This document shows, piece by piece, positions 24,935 through 33,492 of a stretch of DNA of 64,000 nucleotides. Within the stretch, counting starts at the first letter, position 1. Every line of letters begins with the position of its first letter. Where the stretch lies: contig NZ_AP027080.1 in NCBI RefSeq assembly GCF_030295405.1, positions 496,001 through 560,000 of the forward strand. The letters run 5' to 3'. The notes below the pieces were generated by a model. That model was not told where the DNA came from and did no database searches. It saw only the letters and a list, made by a program, of their open reading frames with translations. The translations under genes and the position numbers were made by a program. Source of the DNA: Mesoterricola silvestris. GTDB taxonomy: Bacteria; Acidobacteriota; Holophagae; Holophagales; Holophagaceae.

Positions 24935-27586
24935 CTACCAGGCCCGGTTGTTGTGGTTCTCGCCGTGGCAGGTGAGGGTGCAGGTGCGGTTGGCGGCGTT
25001 GTAGACGGAACGGCTGCCCAGGTACTGGATGGTGTCCCCGGCCGGGCCTTCCATGGCGGGCGTGTTGAGGTGGGTGAAGTGGGCCAGGGCTCCGGGCGTG
25101 CCGTTGGCCATGCCGTGGCAGTCGGTGCATTGGGCGGCCACCTCCGACCCCAGGTGCTTGCCGTGCTGGCCCGAATAGTAGCTGTTGCTCTCGGGCACGC
25201 CCAGGGCCGTGCCCCGGGAATGGCAGGCGCGGCATCCCGCGTCCCCGGAGGTGCCGGCGGAGTCCAGGGTCCCGGTCCGCCAATTGGGCGAGGGCAGGGC
25301 CCCGTGGCAGCTCACGTTGGAGCAGGTGAGGGTGGCGGGCGCGAACGCCGCGGCGCCGGCCTTGGCGTTGTAGGTGCCCGAGAACCCCGTGGGCGCCGGG
25401 GGAACCCGCAGCGCGTCCGCGCCGGGGCGGGCGTTGGCGTGGGCGTAGTGGCTCTGGGTCCCCGCATCGGAGTTGGTGTGGCAGACCCCGCACTGGGCGG
25501 CCACCCCCGCGAGGGCATTGTGCCTCGCGTGGGCCCCGGCCACGTCGGGGAAGGCCGAGCCCGCCGGAGGATTGCCGTGGCAGGAGGCGCAGTTGGCCAC
25601 CGTGAGCGGGGACCCCGCGGTGTGGCAGACGGTGCACAGGGGCGCCGTGGCCACCGGCGAACTCCCGGTGACGGCGTGGCAGCTGGAGCAGGTGGCGTTG
25701 AAGGCCGTCGCGGTGCCGGCGCCGGTGTGCCCCGTGCCCAGGTAGGGCACCGGGTGGCTGGGCCCGCCCTTCCAGGAGGAGGCGGTGTGGGCGTGGCCGT
25801 GGCAGGTGACGGTGCAGTTCTGGTTGGCCTTGTCGTAGACGTTGGCGGTGCTGCCCAGCAGGAGGATGGTGTCGCCGGCGGGCCCCTCCATCTGCGGGGT
25901 GTCCAGGTGGGCGAAGTGGTTGGCGGCGCCCGGGGTGCCGTTGGTCATGCTGTGGCAGTCGGTGCACAGGGCCCCCACGCCCGCGGCCAGGTGGAAGCCG
26001 TGGAGGCCGGACCAGGCGGCATTGTTCTCGGGGGTGGCCTGGGCGGTGCCCACCTGGTGGCACTGGCGGCAGCCTGCGTCCGTGTTCACCGCGATGGTGC
26101 CCTGGCCCCAGGCCGGCGTGGGGATGCCGCCGTGGCAGCTCACGCTGGAGCAGGTGAGCACGGTGGGATCCAGGGCCGCCGTTCCGGCCTTGGCGTTGAA
26201 GTTCCCCAGGAGCGCCACCGGGGCGGGCCGGGTGGCGGTGCCCATGCCGGGGCGCGCATTGGCGCGGTTGTAGTGCTCCAGGGAGCCGGAGTCGAAGGTG
26301 TTGTGGCAGGTGGAGCACAGGCCCGTCACTCCGGCCAGGGTCTCGTGGGCGGCGTGGGAGCCCGCGATATCCGGGAAGGCCGTGCCCGCGGGGGGCTTGC
26401 CGTGGCAGGAGGCGCAGGAGGTCAGGACCAGGGGCGAGCCGGCCTGGTGGCAGGTGGCGCAGGTGGGGGCGCCCGCCAGGGGCGAGGTGCCGGTGACGGC
26501 GTGGCAGGTGGCGCAGCCCGCGTTGAAGGTGGCCTGGGTGGCGGCGGTGTGGAGGGACCCCTGGAAGGGCACCGGATGGTCGGGTTGACCGGGGCCGTTG
26601 GCGTGGCAGGCCACGGCGTTGGAGGAGCCCGCGAAGCAGCTGGGGGCCGCGGGAAGGGGGGCGGTGCGGCCCTTGGTGTAGTCGTGGCAGACCGGGCAGG
26701 CCAGGTCCCGGTTCTGGGCGTTGCGGTGGGAGGGCGTGTAGCCCGGGAAGGTGTCCACGGGCGCGGCGCTCCACACGGTGGAATGGGCCCCCGCCGCGGT
26801 GTGGCAGGAATCGCAGGCCGTGGAGACGGAGCCCCCGCCGAAGGAGGTCGTGCCGGGAGTCCCGTGGCAGGACTGGCAGTAGAGGAGGTTCTGCTTGGCC
26901 TGGAAGCCGTGGAAGGCGCTGCTGGTGGCCTCCCGCCACGCCGCCCCCAGGGGGTGGGGCGCCGCGGCCGGCCCGTGGCACATCGTGTTGTTGAAGCAGG
27001 AGGGCACGGCCCCGGCGGCGGCGGATTGGGCCGGGTGGCCCGGGGGATTGCTGGCGGAGCCCGCCAGGTGGCACCGGGCGCAGAGGGCGGCGTTGGAGGG
27101 ATCGGTGGTGCTGTGGGTGAGCCCGGCCGGATCGTTCCAGGGCCGGGCCGGGTGCGGGGCCGGCACGCCGTGGCAGCTGGCGCAGGACACGGCGGAACCC
27201 CCTCCGGCGAAGTCGGCGCCGTGGCAGGTGGCGCAGGATGCCAGGCCGCCGCCGCTGGCGTCCTGGGCGGATTTCGCCCGGAGGCCGTGGGAGGCCGCGA
27301 GGCTGAAGCCCGGCACCGTTCCATGGTGGCAGGCCGCCGTCATGCAGTTGGGGATCCCGCTGCCCACCTTCAGGACGGTCATCTCGTGGCAGGTCCTGCA
27401 CTGGTCCAGGCCGGCCAGGGCCTGGCCCGGGTGCACATCCAGCCAGCCCTTGGGGTGGTGGTTCCCCTTGGAGGCTCTGGATCCCCCGCCACAGCCCACG
27501 AGGAGGGCCGCCGGCAGGAGGAGGCCCAGGGAGAGCCCCCGCCGGAATGATTTAAACATAACTGCCAAGCGCGAGGATCGCCCCAT
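24935..27586 (-). CDS. Outer-surface multiheme (about 26-heme) c-type cytochrome lipoprotein
   Basis: An 883-residue lipoprotein with signal peptide and lipobox LLVGC (Cys32; Cys23 if the second Met is used). I count 19 CxxCH sites, three CxxxxCH sites (CMTAACH, CSSVSCH, CSNVSCH), two CxxxCH sites (CTVTCH, CTLTCH) and two looser C...CH pairs (CFNNTMCH and one with nine residues between). That makes up to 26 hemes. The C-terminal half consists of two copies of a unit of about 250 residues (CATCHAVTG ... MEGPAGDTI ... TCHG). The CxxxxCH...CxxCH pattern is known from Geobacter-type cytochromes. It probably carries electrons at the cell surface. AAGGAG upstream supports the first Met. It is the first gene of a four-gene operon. 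Confidence 0.93.
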   Translation of the reverse strand: MGRSSRLAVMFKSFRRGLSLGLLLPAALLVGCGGGSRASKGNHHPKGWLDVHPGQALAGLDQCRTCHEMTVLKVGSGIPNCMTAACHHGTVPGFSLAASHGLRAKSAQDASGGGLASCATCHGADFAGGGSAVSCASCHGVPAPHPARPWNDPAGLTHSTTDPSNAALCARCHLAGSASNPPGHPAQSAAAGAVPSCFNNTMCHGPAAAPHPLGAAWREATSSAFHGFQAKQNLLYCQSCHGTPGTTSFGGGSVSTACDSCHTAAGAHSTVWSAAPVDTFPGYTPSHRNAQNRDLACPVCHDYTKGRTAPLPAAPSCFAGSSNAVACHANGPGQPDHPVPFQGSLHTAATQATFNAGCATCHAVTGTSPLAGAPTCATCHQAGSPLVLTSCASCHGKPPAGTAFPDIAGSHAAHETLAGVTGLCSTCHNTFDSGSLEHYNRANARPGMGTATRPAPVALLGNFNAKAGTAALDPTVLTCSSVSCHGGIPTPAWGQGTIAVNTDAGCRQCHQVGTAQATPENNAAWSGLHGFHLAAGVGALCTDCHSMTNGTPGAANHFAHLDTPQMEGPAGDTILLLGSTANVYDKANQNCTVTCHGHAHTASSWKGGPSHPVPYLGTGHTGAGTATAFNATCSSCHAVTGSSPVATAPLCTVCHTAGSPLTVANCASCHGNPPAGSAFPDVAGAHARHNALAGVAAQCGVCHTNSDAGTQSHYAHANARPGADALRVPPAPTGFSGTYNAKAGAAAFAPATLTCSNVSCHGALPSPNWRTGTLDSAGTSGDAGCRACHSRGTALGVPESNSYYSGQHGKHLGSEVAAQCTDCHGMANGTPGALAHFTHLNTPAMEGPAGDTIQYLGSRSVYNAANRTCTLTCHGENHNNRAW

Positions 27587-27768
27587 GGCCGTGGAACTCC
27601 TTCAAAGATGGTATGAGAAGCTGATCGGAATTTTAGGATCGTAGCATAAGCAAAATCGGGAATTGGTTTGAAATTTCACGTTCCGGCCAGGCATTAGGTG
27701 TTTAAACATGTATATAAAGATGATTTAAGTCATATTATTTCAAGATTCATTTTGAAGATGAGTAGATC
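27587..27768. promoter_or_regulatory. AT-rich intergenic region upstream of the multiheme cytochrome operon
   Basis: 182 bases that are strikingly AT-rich in a 70 % GC window, especially 27640-27780. On the minus strand TTGAAA (27739-27744 complement) is followed after 19 bases by TTTATA, a possible but poorly spaced promoter for the cytochrome operon. A small dyad TTCAA/TTGAA (27739-27756) is present. The composition fits the main promoter region of the operon; exact boxes are uncertain. Confidence 0.35.
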
Positions 27769-28527
27769 CTATTTTTGAACCACGAAGAACAGCCTTCGGA
27801 AGGGCAGGAGAAGGCTCCCGTCCGCGCAGAGGGGGAAGGCCTCCCGGACCCCCTCCAGGACCCGGTCCTTGAAGAAGGCCTGGTCCCCGGGGTCCAGCCG
27901 TTCCAGGTAGGGGCGCATGCCGGTGGTCTCGAACCATTGCACGACGGCTTCGGGGCCGGGCAGCACGTGGTGGTAGGTGGTCTCCCAGAGGTCCACCCCG
28001 GAGGCCAGGGGGGCCAGCGTCTCGTAGTAGAAGCGGGGATCCTTGAAGGTGAGGGTCGATTCCTCCGAGGGCAGGCGTCCCCCGAAGCGCGGGTGGGCGG
28101 CGGCCTTCTCCATGGCCAGGCGGGCCGGGGAGTCCTTTCCGGTGGGCATCTGCACCGCGAGGAATCCTCCCGCGGCCACCCGGTCCATGAGCCGGGGCAG
28201 GAGCCGATGGTGGTCCGGAAGCCACTGGAGCACGGCGTTGGAGAAGATGACGTCGAAGGGGCCGCCCTCGAAGGTGGCCAGGTCCCCCACCACCCAGTGG
28301 CCTCCGGGATGGCGCTTGCGGGCCGCTTCGATCATCTCGGGGGCCTTGTCCAGGCCGGTGATCCGGGCGCCGGGCCAGCGCTCCCTCAGCACCTGGGTGC
28401 TGTTGCCGGGGCCGCAGCCGGTGTCCAGCACGGTGGCGGGGGCGGCGGCGGGAATGCGCGCGCACAGGTCCCGGGAGGGGCGGGTGCGCTCCTGTTCGAA
28501 ACGGAGGTAGGCGTCGGGGTTCCACAT
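27769..28527 (-). CDS. tam: Trans-aconitate 2-methyltransferase-like SAM methyltransferase
   Basis: A 252-residue class-I methyltransferase. The N-terminus MWNPDAYLRFEQERTRPSRDL is the Tam signature. Motif I VLDTGCGPGNST binds SAM, followed by ITGLDKAPEMI and the motif with FDVIFSNAVLQWLPDH. Length and ends match the Tam family throughout. Tam methylates trans-aconitate formed spontaneously from cis-aconitate. The gene is 10 bases downstream of the FAD-oxidase gene stop and may be the last cistron of the glycerol-type operon, though it has no evident functional link. Confidence 0.88.
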   Translation of the reverse strand: MWNPDAYLRFEQERTRPSRDLCARIPAAAPATVLDTGCGPGNSTQVLRERWPGARITGLDKAPEMIEAARKRHPGGHWVVGDLATFEGGPFDVIFSNAVLQWLPDHHRLLPRLMDRVAAGGFLAVQMPTGKDSPARLAMEKAAAHPRFGGRLPSEESTLTFKDPRFYYETLAPLASGVDLWETTYHHVLPGPEAVVQWFETTGMRPYLERLDPGDQAFFKDRVLEGVREAFPLCADGSLLLPFRRLFFVVQK

Positions 28528-28537
28528 GGCGAGGATT

Positions 28538-30244
28538 CTACCGCCGCTGGTCCTCCGGGAGGTCCAGGCCCAGGGTGCCCCCGGGATTCATGATGCCGCC
28601 CGGGTCGCAGTGGCGCTTGAGGGCCCGGAGCAGGTCCATGTGGGCGGGGCCCAGCTGGCCCTCGATCCAGGGCGCGGTCATGCGCCCGATGCCGTGGTGG
28701 TGGCTGAGGGCGGCGCCCTGGGCGCGGATGGCGTCCAGGATCCCGGCCTGGTAGGCCAGGTAGTCGGCCTTGGCGTCCATGCGGGTGATGAAGATGAAGT
28801 AGAGGTTGGCCCCCTGGGGGTAGCCGTGGGACATGTGGGTCATGCAGAGGGTGCCGGGACGGGCCTTGCAGAAGGCCCGCACCTCCCGGTGCACCCGCTC
28901 GAGGCTGTCCCAGGTGACCGAGCATTCCAGGGTGTCGGTGAGGATGCCGAAGTCCTGCAGGTCCTCCCGCAGGTAGGGATCCCGGAACCGCCCATGCTCC
29001 CAGGCCCGGGTCACCAGGCCGGTGATGGGCAGGGCCCCGTGGCGCCGGGCGACGCGGGCCACATTCCGGCGGACGTTGCGGGCGTAGCCCCTTTCGCCGT
29101 CGCTGGAGCCCAGCAGAAGGCAGCGCTTGCCTGGGCGCAGGCCCCGCAGGCCCAGGAGGGCGTCGGCGGCGGGGCCGTCGACGCCGTACAGCTTGAGGGC
29201 CACGTCGGTCTCCTCCGGGTCCGACAGGCGGAAGACCGATGGGAACCCGGCCTCTCCCTGGAGGATCTCCCGGGCGGCGCGGCAGGCCCGGGGCCAGTCC
29301 GGGAACATGTAGCCGAAGCGCAGGCGGTTCCCGGGCAGGTGCCGGAAGATGCGCAGGGTGATCTCCGTGACGACCCCCAGGACGCCTTCGCTGCCCAGGA
29401 GCAGCTGGTCCAGGTCCGGCCCCGTGGCCGCGGCGGGGTGGACCCCGGTGCGCAGGACGCCCGCGGGGGTGACGCACTCCTGGGCCAGCACCAGGTCCTC
29501 GATCTTGCCGTAGTAGGTGGAATTCTGCCCGGCGCCCCGGGTCACGGCCCATCCGCCCACGGTGGAGAATTCGAAGGACTGGGGGAAGTGGCCGCAGGTG
29601 AAGGGCCGGGAGGCGCCGAAGAGCTCCGGGGCGGCGTTGAGGAGCTTCTCCAGCTCGGGCCCGTACATGCCGGCCTCGACGGTGACGGTCTGGTCGGCCT
29701 CGCTGAAGGCGACGACCTTGTGCATGTGCCGGGCGAGGTCCAGGGAGACCCCGCCCCGGGGGCACTCCAGCCCGCGTGTCACGGAGGATCCGCCGCCCCG
29801 GGCCGTGACGGCGATGCCCCGCCGGGCGCAGAGTTCCACGATGCGGGCCACCTCGTGGCGGTTGCGGGGGTAGAGCACGGCATCCGGGAGGTGCTCCGCG
29901 AGGCCCTCCCGCAGGCGCAGGAGGTCCAGCATGGTCTTGCCGCTGGCCGCCGCGATGCGGGTGAAGGTGTCCGTGGCCACGCCGCCCTCCCCCAGGAGGG
30001 TCCGCAGGGTAGCCAGGTCCCCGGATCCGAGGCGGCAGGGCAGGGCCAGGTCCACCGGGGCCTCGCCAGTGCGGGAAGGCGCCCGGAAGTCCTCGTCGCC
30101 CATGGCGAAGGCGCGCTTCATGAGGCGGAAGAGGCGGGGGTTGGGGTGCTTGAATTCGCCGGGCGCGCCCCACTTGAAGAGGGAGCGCCAGGAGCCCGGA
30201 GGCGGCGCGGCGTGGATCCAGGGGGGCTGGGGTTCAGTCTTCAT
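28538..30244 (-). CDS. FAD-binding oxidase, alkyldihydroxyacetonephosphate synthase-like
   Basis: A 568-residue VAO-family flavoprotein. The FAD-binding PCMH domain has YPRNRHEVARIVELC and TARGGGSSVTRGLE (about residues 120-165), STVGGWAVTRGAGQNSTYYGKIEDLV and LGSEGVLGVVTEITLRI. The C-terminal part has SHHHGIGR, matching the His motif required in alkylglycerone-phosphate synthase (AGPS). AGPS makes the ether bond in ether lipids from acyl-DHAP. Its ATG lies inside the end of the FGGY kinase gene (11-base overlap), and GlpD is in the same operon, so a role on glycerol-3-phosphate/DHAP-derived lipids is plausible. Alternatives are other FAD oxidases (for example D-lactate or glycolate type), which normally lack the HHH motif. 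Confidence 0.8.
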   Translation of the reverse strand: MKTEPQPPWIHAAPPPGSWRSLFKWGAPGEFKHPNPRLFRLMKRAFAMGDEDFRAPSRTGEAPVDLALPCRLGSGDLATLRTLLGEGGVATDTFTRIAAASGKTMLDLLRLREGLAEHLPDAVLYPRNRHEVARIVELCARRGIAVTARGGGSSVTRGLECPRGGVSLDLARHMHKVVAFSEADQTVTVEAGMYGPELEKLLNAAPELFGASRPFTCGHFPQSFEFSTVGGWAVTRGAGQNSTYYGKIEDLVLAQECVTPAGVLRTGVHPAAATGPDLDQLLLGSEGVLGVVTEITLRIFRHLPGNRLRFGYMFPDWPRACRAAREILQGEAGFPSVFRLSDPEETDVALKLYGVDGPAADALLGLRGLRPGKRCLLLGSSDGERGYARNVRRNVARVARRHGALPITGLVTRAWEHGRFRDPYLREDLQDFGILTDTLECSVTWDSLERVHREVRAFCKARPGTLCMTHMSHGYPQGANLYFIFITRMDAKADYLAYQAGILDAIRAQGAALSHHHGIGRMTAPWIEGQLGPAHMDLLRALKRHCDPGGIMNPGGTLGLDLPEDQRR

Positions 30245-31799
30245 CGGAGGCCCTCGCGGGATAGTTCACGATGGACCGGATCTCCTGGTACAGGGGCTTG
30301 AGCCTGGCATAGAGCCGGCGGTAGACCCTCCGGTAGAGCTGGTCGTAGAGCGCGGCCTCGGCGGGGCGCGGGCGGTAGGTGCGGCCGTGGCGGACCATGG
30401 CGGCGACGGCGTCGGGCAGGGCCGGGTAGAGGCCCACGCCCACGGCGGTGATGGCGGCCGCCCCCAGCCCCGCGGTCTCGAAGGTCTCCCCGGCGGTGAG
30501 CTCGCGGCCGAGGATGTCGCAGGTGAGCTGGCAGATCTCCCCCGACTGGGTGGCGCCGCCGGAGATGCCGATGCGGGATATGCGCACGCCCCCGGCCTTC
30601 TCGATCCGCTCCAGGCCCTCCCGCAGGCCGAAGGCCAGGCCCTCCAGGAAGGACCTGTAGATGTAGCCGCGGGTGTGCACGTCCCCGAAGCCGACCATGG
30701 AGCCCTTGGTGCCGGGCATCTTCAGGCTCGGGCCCCAGTGGGGCAGGGTGACCAGGCCCATGGAGCCCGGGGGCACGTCCCGCAGGAACCGGTCCAGGAT
30801 CACTTCCGGGGGCACGCCGCTCCGCCGGGCCTCGTCCACCTCCGCCGGCGCCAGCTCCCGCTTGAACCAGGAGATCATCCAGTACCCGCGGAAGATCTCC
30901 ACCTCCGGGTTGTGGTGCCCGGGCATGGCCGCGGGGTAGGGGGGCATGAAGGCCACCGGCTCGAAGTACCTCGGGGAGCTGGTCTGGACCGTGGCGGTGG
31001 TGCCCAGGGAGAGGCTGGCCATGTCCTCCCCCACGCAGCCGATGCCGATGGTCTCGGCCCCCTTGTCCGAGGCGCAGGCCACCACGGGAAGCCCTTCCGG
31101 GAGCCCCGTGGCCCGGGCCGCGTCGGCCGTGACGGTGCCCAGGACCGTGCCCGCGGGCACCAGCTCGGGGAGCAGGCCCCGGTCGATGGGAAAGAGGAGG
31201 GCGGGCAGCTCTCCCTTGCGGGCCCAGCGCATCTTCTTGTAGTTGAATGGGATATGCCCTATCTGATTGGCGACGGAATCCCGGAAGGCGCCCGTGAGGC
31301 GATGGTTCAGGAACCCGGAGACCTGGAGGACCTTGGTGGTGCGGGCCCACACCTCGGGCTGCTCCTGGCGCACCCAGCTGGCCCGGCACTCCTTCTGGGT
31401 CTTCTGAACCGCCTCCAGCATGCCCACGGCCCAGAAGGCAAGGCGCTTGAACCATACGGGCCGGTACACGGTGCGGGCCTTGCGGGTGTCCAGCCAGGTG
31501 ATGGCGGGGCGCGCGGGAGCGCCGGCGCGGTCCAGGAAGACCAGGGTGTCGCGCTGGGTGGTGACCCCCACGCCGCGCACGGCGTCGAAGGCCTCCCGGG
31601 CCTCGAGCTTCAGGGTGCCCACGGCTTCGCAGAGGCTGGTCCAGTACAGCTCGGGATCCTGCTCGGCCCAGCCGGGGCGGGGGCTCCGGTAGGGCTCGTA
31701 CTCGATCTTCACCTTGTGCAGGAGGGTGCCGTCCTTGGCGAAGAGCATGGCCCGGAGGCTCTGCGTTCCGCAATCCAGGGCCAGAAGCGTGTCGTCCAT
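30234..31799 (-). CDS. FGGY-family carbohydrate (glycerol-type) kinase
   Basis: A 521-residue kinase. The N-terminal ATP/sugar-binding lobe begins LLALDCGTQSLRAMLF. The middle has GVGVTTQRDTLVFLD and WLDTRK. The C-terminal lobe has LSLGTTATV, the phosphate-2 region, and GISGGATQSGEICQLTCDILG, the FGGY C-terminal signature. It is probably a kinase for glycerol or a related polyol; the sequence is not a typical GlpK (DCGTQ instead of DQGTTS). It lies 10 bases after the glpD stop and overlaps the AGPS-like gene by 11 bases. The start is the Met directly before the first strand; a longer frame upstream is out of character. Confidence 0.85.
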   Translation of the reverse strand: MDDTLLALDCGTQSLRAMLFAKDGTLLHKVKIEYEPYRSPRPGWAEQDPELYWTSLCEAVGTLKLEAREAFDAVRGVGVTTQRDTLVFLDRAGAPARPAITWLDTRKARTVYRPVWFKRLAFWAVGMLEAVQKTQKECRASWVRQEQPEVWARTTKVLQVSGFLNHRLTGAFRDSVANQIGHIPFNYKKMRWARKGELPALLFPIDRGLLPELVPAGTVLGTVTADAARATGLPEGLPVVACASDKGAETIGIGCVGEDMASLSLGTTATVQTSSPRYFEPVAFMPPYPAAMPGHHNPEVEIFRGYWMISWFKRELAPAEVDEARRSGVPPEVILDRFLRDVPPGSMGLVTLPHWGPSLKMPGTKGSMVGFGDVHTRGYIYRSFLEGLAFGLREGLERIEKAGGVRISRIGISGGATQSGEICQLTCDILGRELTAGETFETAGLGAAAITAVGVGLYPALPDAVAAMVRHGRTYRPRPAEAALYDQLYRRVYRRLYARLKPLYQEIRSIVNYPARASDED

Positions 31800-31809
31800 G
31801 GGCTTCCTG

Positions 31810-33492
31810 CTAGAAGAAGATGGTTTTCCGGACGTAGTCCAGGTAGGCGGAGATCTCGCGCTGCGTGCGGGGGGCGTCCCAACCGTAGAAGGTTCCGGCG
31901 ACGGCCGCAACCCTGGAGGCCAGGACGGCCTGGAGGCGGTGGGAGACGGTGAGCTGCATTTCCGTGCGGCGCAGCATCAGGTCCATGAGGGTGGGGGCGT
32001 TCTCGAATTCCAGGATGTGGCGGATCTCGGCCCCGCAGAAGGGGTGGCCCTCCAGCAGGGGCAGGCCCGAGGCCGGGTCCGCCTTGATCTCCGCCAGGAT
32101 GGCCACGGCTCCGTGGCCGTACTGCTGGTGGAGGTGGCGCAGCGTGGCCTCCGGCACGAGGCCGTCCAGGCGCATGGCTTCGAGTACCTTGGCGAAGGCC
32201 TCCCAGGTGATGCCCGCCTTCAGGGGGCGGCGGGTGAAGTGGCGGCCCCTCTCCCGGCCCCGCAGGGGGCGCAGGTAGCCCATGCGGGAGCAGTGGGACA
32301 GGACGTCCCAGCCCATGAGGCGGAAGGTGGTGAGCTTGCCGCCGGCGATGGCCACCAGGCCCGTGCCGGGGTCCCGGATGACGTGCCTCCGGGACACGGA
32401 CGAGGCCGCTGCGCCCCCGTCCTTCACCAGGGGCCGGATGCCGGCGTAGGTGGAGAGGATGTCGTCGTAGCCGATGTCGGCGCCGGGGAAGCGGATGTTC
32501 ACGGTGCGCAGCAGGTAGTCCGCGTCCTCCCGGGTGCAGAAGGGGGAATCCAGGGGCCCCTGGTAGTCGGTGTCGGTGGTGCCGATGAGGCTGATGTCCC
32601 CCCGGCGCAGCACGAAGAAGTTCCGGCCGTCGTCCAGGGACCGGAGGATGAAGGCCTCCCGGTTCCCCAGGCGCGCGTTGGGGATGGCCAGGTGGACCCC
32701 CTTGGTGGGCCGGGTCTCGGGGCCCGCGAGCTCCCCCGTCCAGATCCCGGTGGCGTTCACCACGCAGGCGGCCCTCACCGTGAAGGCCCGGTCCGAGAGG
32801 CGGTCCCGCACCTCCACGCCCCGCACCTTCCCGCCCTCCTGGAGGACGCGGACGGCCTCGGCGTAGTTGAGGGCCACGGAGCGGCCCCCGCTGAAGTCCC
32901 GGGCCTCCTTGAGCACCTCCACCACGAGCCGGGCGTCGTCCACGTTGGCGTCGTAGTAGAGCCCGGCCAGGACCATGCCCTCGGAGCGCACCCGGGGTTC
33001 GCGCTCCCTCAGCTGGGCGGGGGTGAGGATCCGGTGCCGCCGGATGCGGTAGCGGGAGAAGGCGTTGGAAAGGAGGTCGTAGAGCCTCAGGGCCGCCTTC
33101 ACCCGCCCCGGGCTGTCCTTGCTGCCCAGGTAGGCGCAGTAGTGGAAGCCCAGGGGCCGGACCAGGTTGGGCAGGGCCGAAAGGAGCCAGTTGCGCTCCG
33201 TGGTGCTCTCGCGCACCAGCTTCCACTCCCTCTGGGCCAGGTAGCGCATGCCCCCGTGCACCAGCTTGGAGGAGCGGGAGGAGGTGCCGAAGGCGAAGTC
33301 CTCCCGGTCGAGCAGGAGGAAGGTGATGCCCCGCAGCGCGGCCTCCCGGGCGACGCCGGCGCCGGTGATGCCGCCGCCGATGATGACCAGGTCGAAATCC
33401 AGGGTGGCGGCCCGGTCCAGGACCCCGGGGCGGTCCAGGGCGGACCAGGAAAGGTGCGTGCCCTCCGTGTGGAAGTCGTCGGCCCGGCTCAC
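31810..33492 (-). CDS. glpD: FAD-dependent glycerol-3-phosphate dehydrogenase
   Basis: A 560-residue membrane-associated flavoenzyme oxidising sn-glycerol-3-phosphate to DHAP and passing electrons to quinone. Dinucleotide-binding motif DLVIIGGGITGAGVAREAALRG (about 33-54), SSRSSKLVHGGMRYLAQ (about 70-86), LIGTTDTDYQGPLD and IAGGKLTTFRLMGWDV are all characteristic of GlpD/GlpA. The C-terminal DAO_C domain ends with the REISAYLDYV region. It starts with GTG, which overlaps the stop codon of the GntR repressor gene (GTGA), so expression is translationally coupled to the repressor. Confidence 0.93.
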   Translation of the reverse strand: MSRADDFHTEGTHLSWSALDRPGVLDRAATLDFDLVIIGGGITGAGVAREAALRGITFLLLDREDFAFGTSSRSSKLVHGGMRYLAQREWKLVRESTTERNWLLSALPNLVRPLGFHYCAYLGSKDSPGRVKAALRLYDLLSNAFSRYRIRRHRILTPAQLREREPRVRSEGMVLAGLYYDANVDDARLVVEVLKEARDFSGGRSVALNYAEAVRVLQEGGKVRGVEVRDRLSDRAFTVRAACVVNATGIWTGELAGPETRPTKGVHLAIPNARLGNREAFILRSLDDGRNFFVLRRGDISLIGTTDTDYQGPLDSPFCTREDADYLLRTVNIRFPGADIGYDDILSTYAGIRPLVKDGGAAASSVSRRHVIRDPGTGLVAIAGGKLTTFRLMGWDVLSHCSRMGYLRPLRGRERGRHFTRRPLKAGITWEAFAKVLEAMRLDGLVPEATLRHLHQQYGHGAVAILAEIKADPASGLPLLEGHPFCGAEIRHILEFENAPTLMDLMLRRTEMQLTVSHRLQAVLASRVAAVAGTFYGWDAPRTQREISAYLDYVRKTIFF

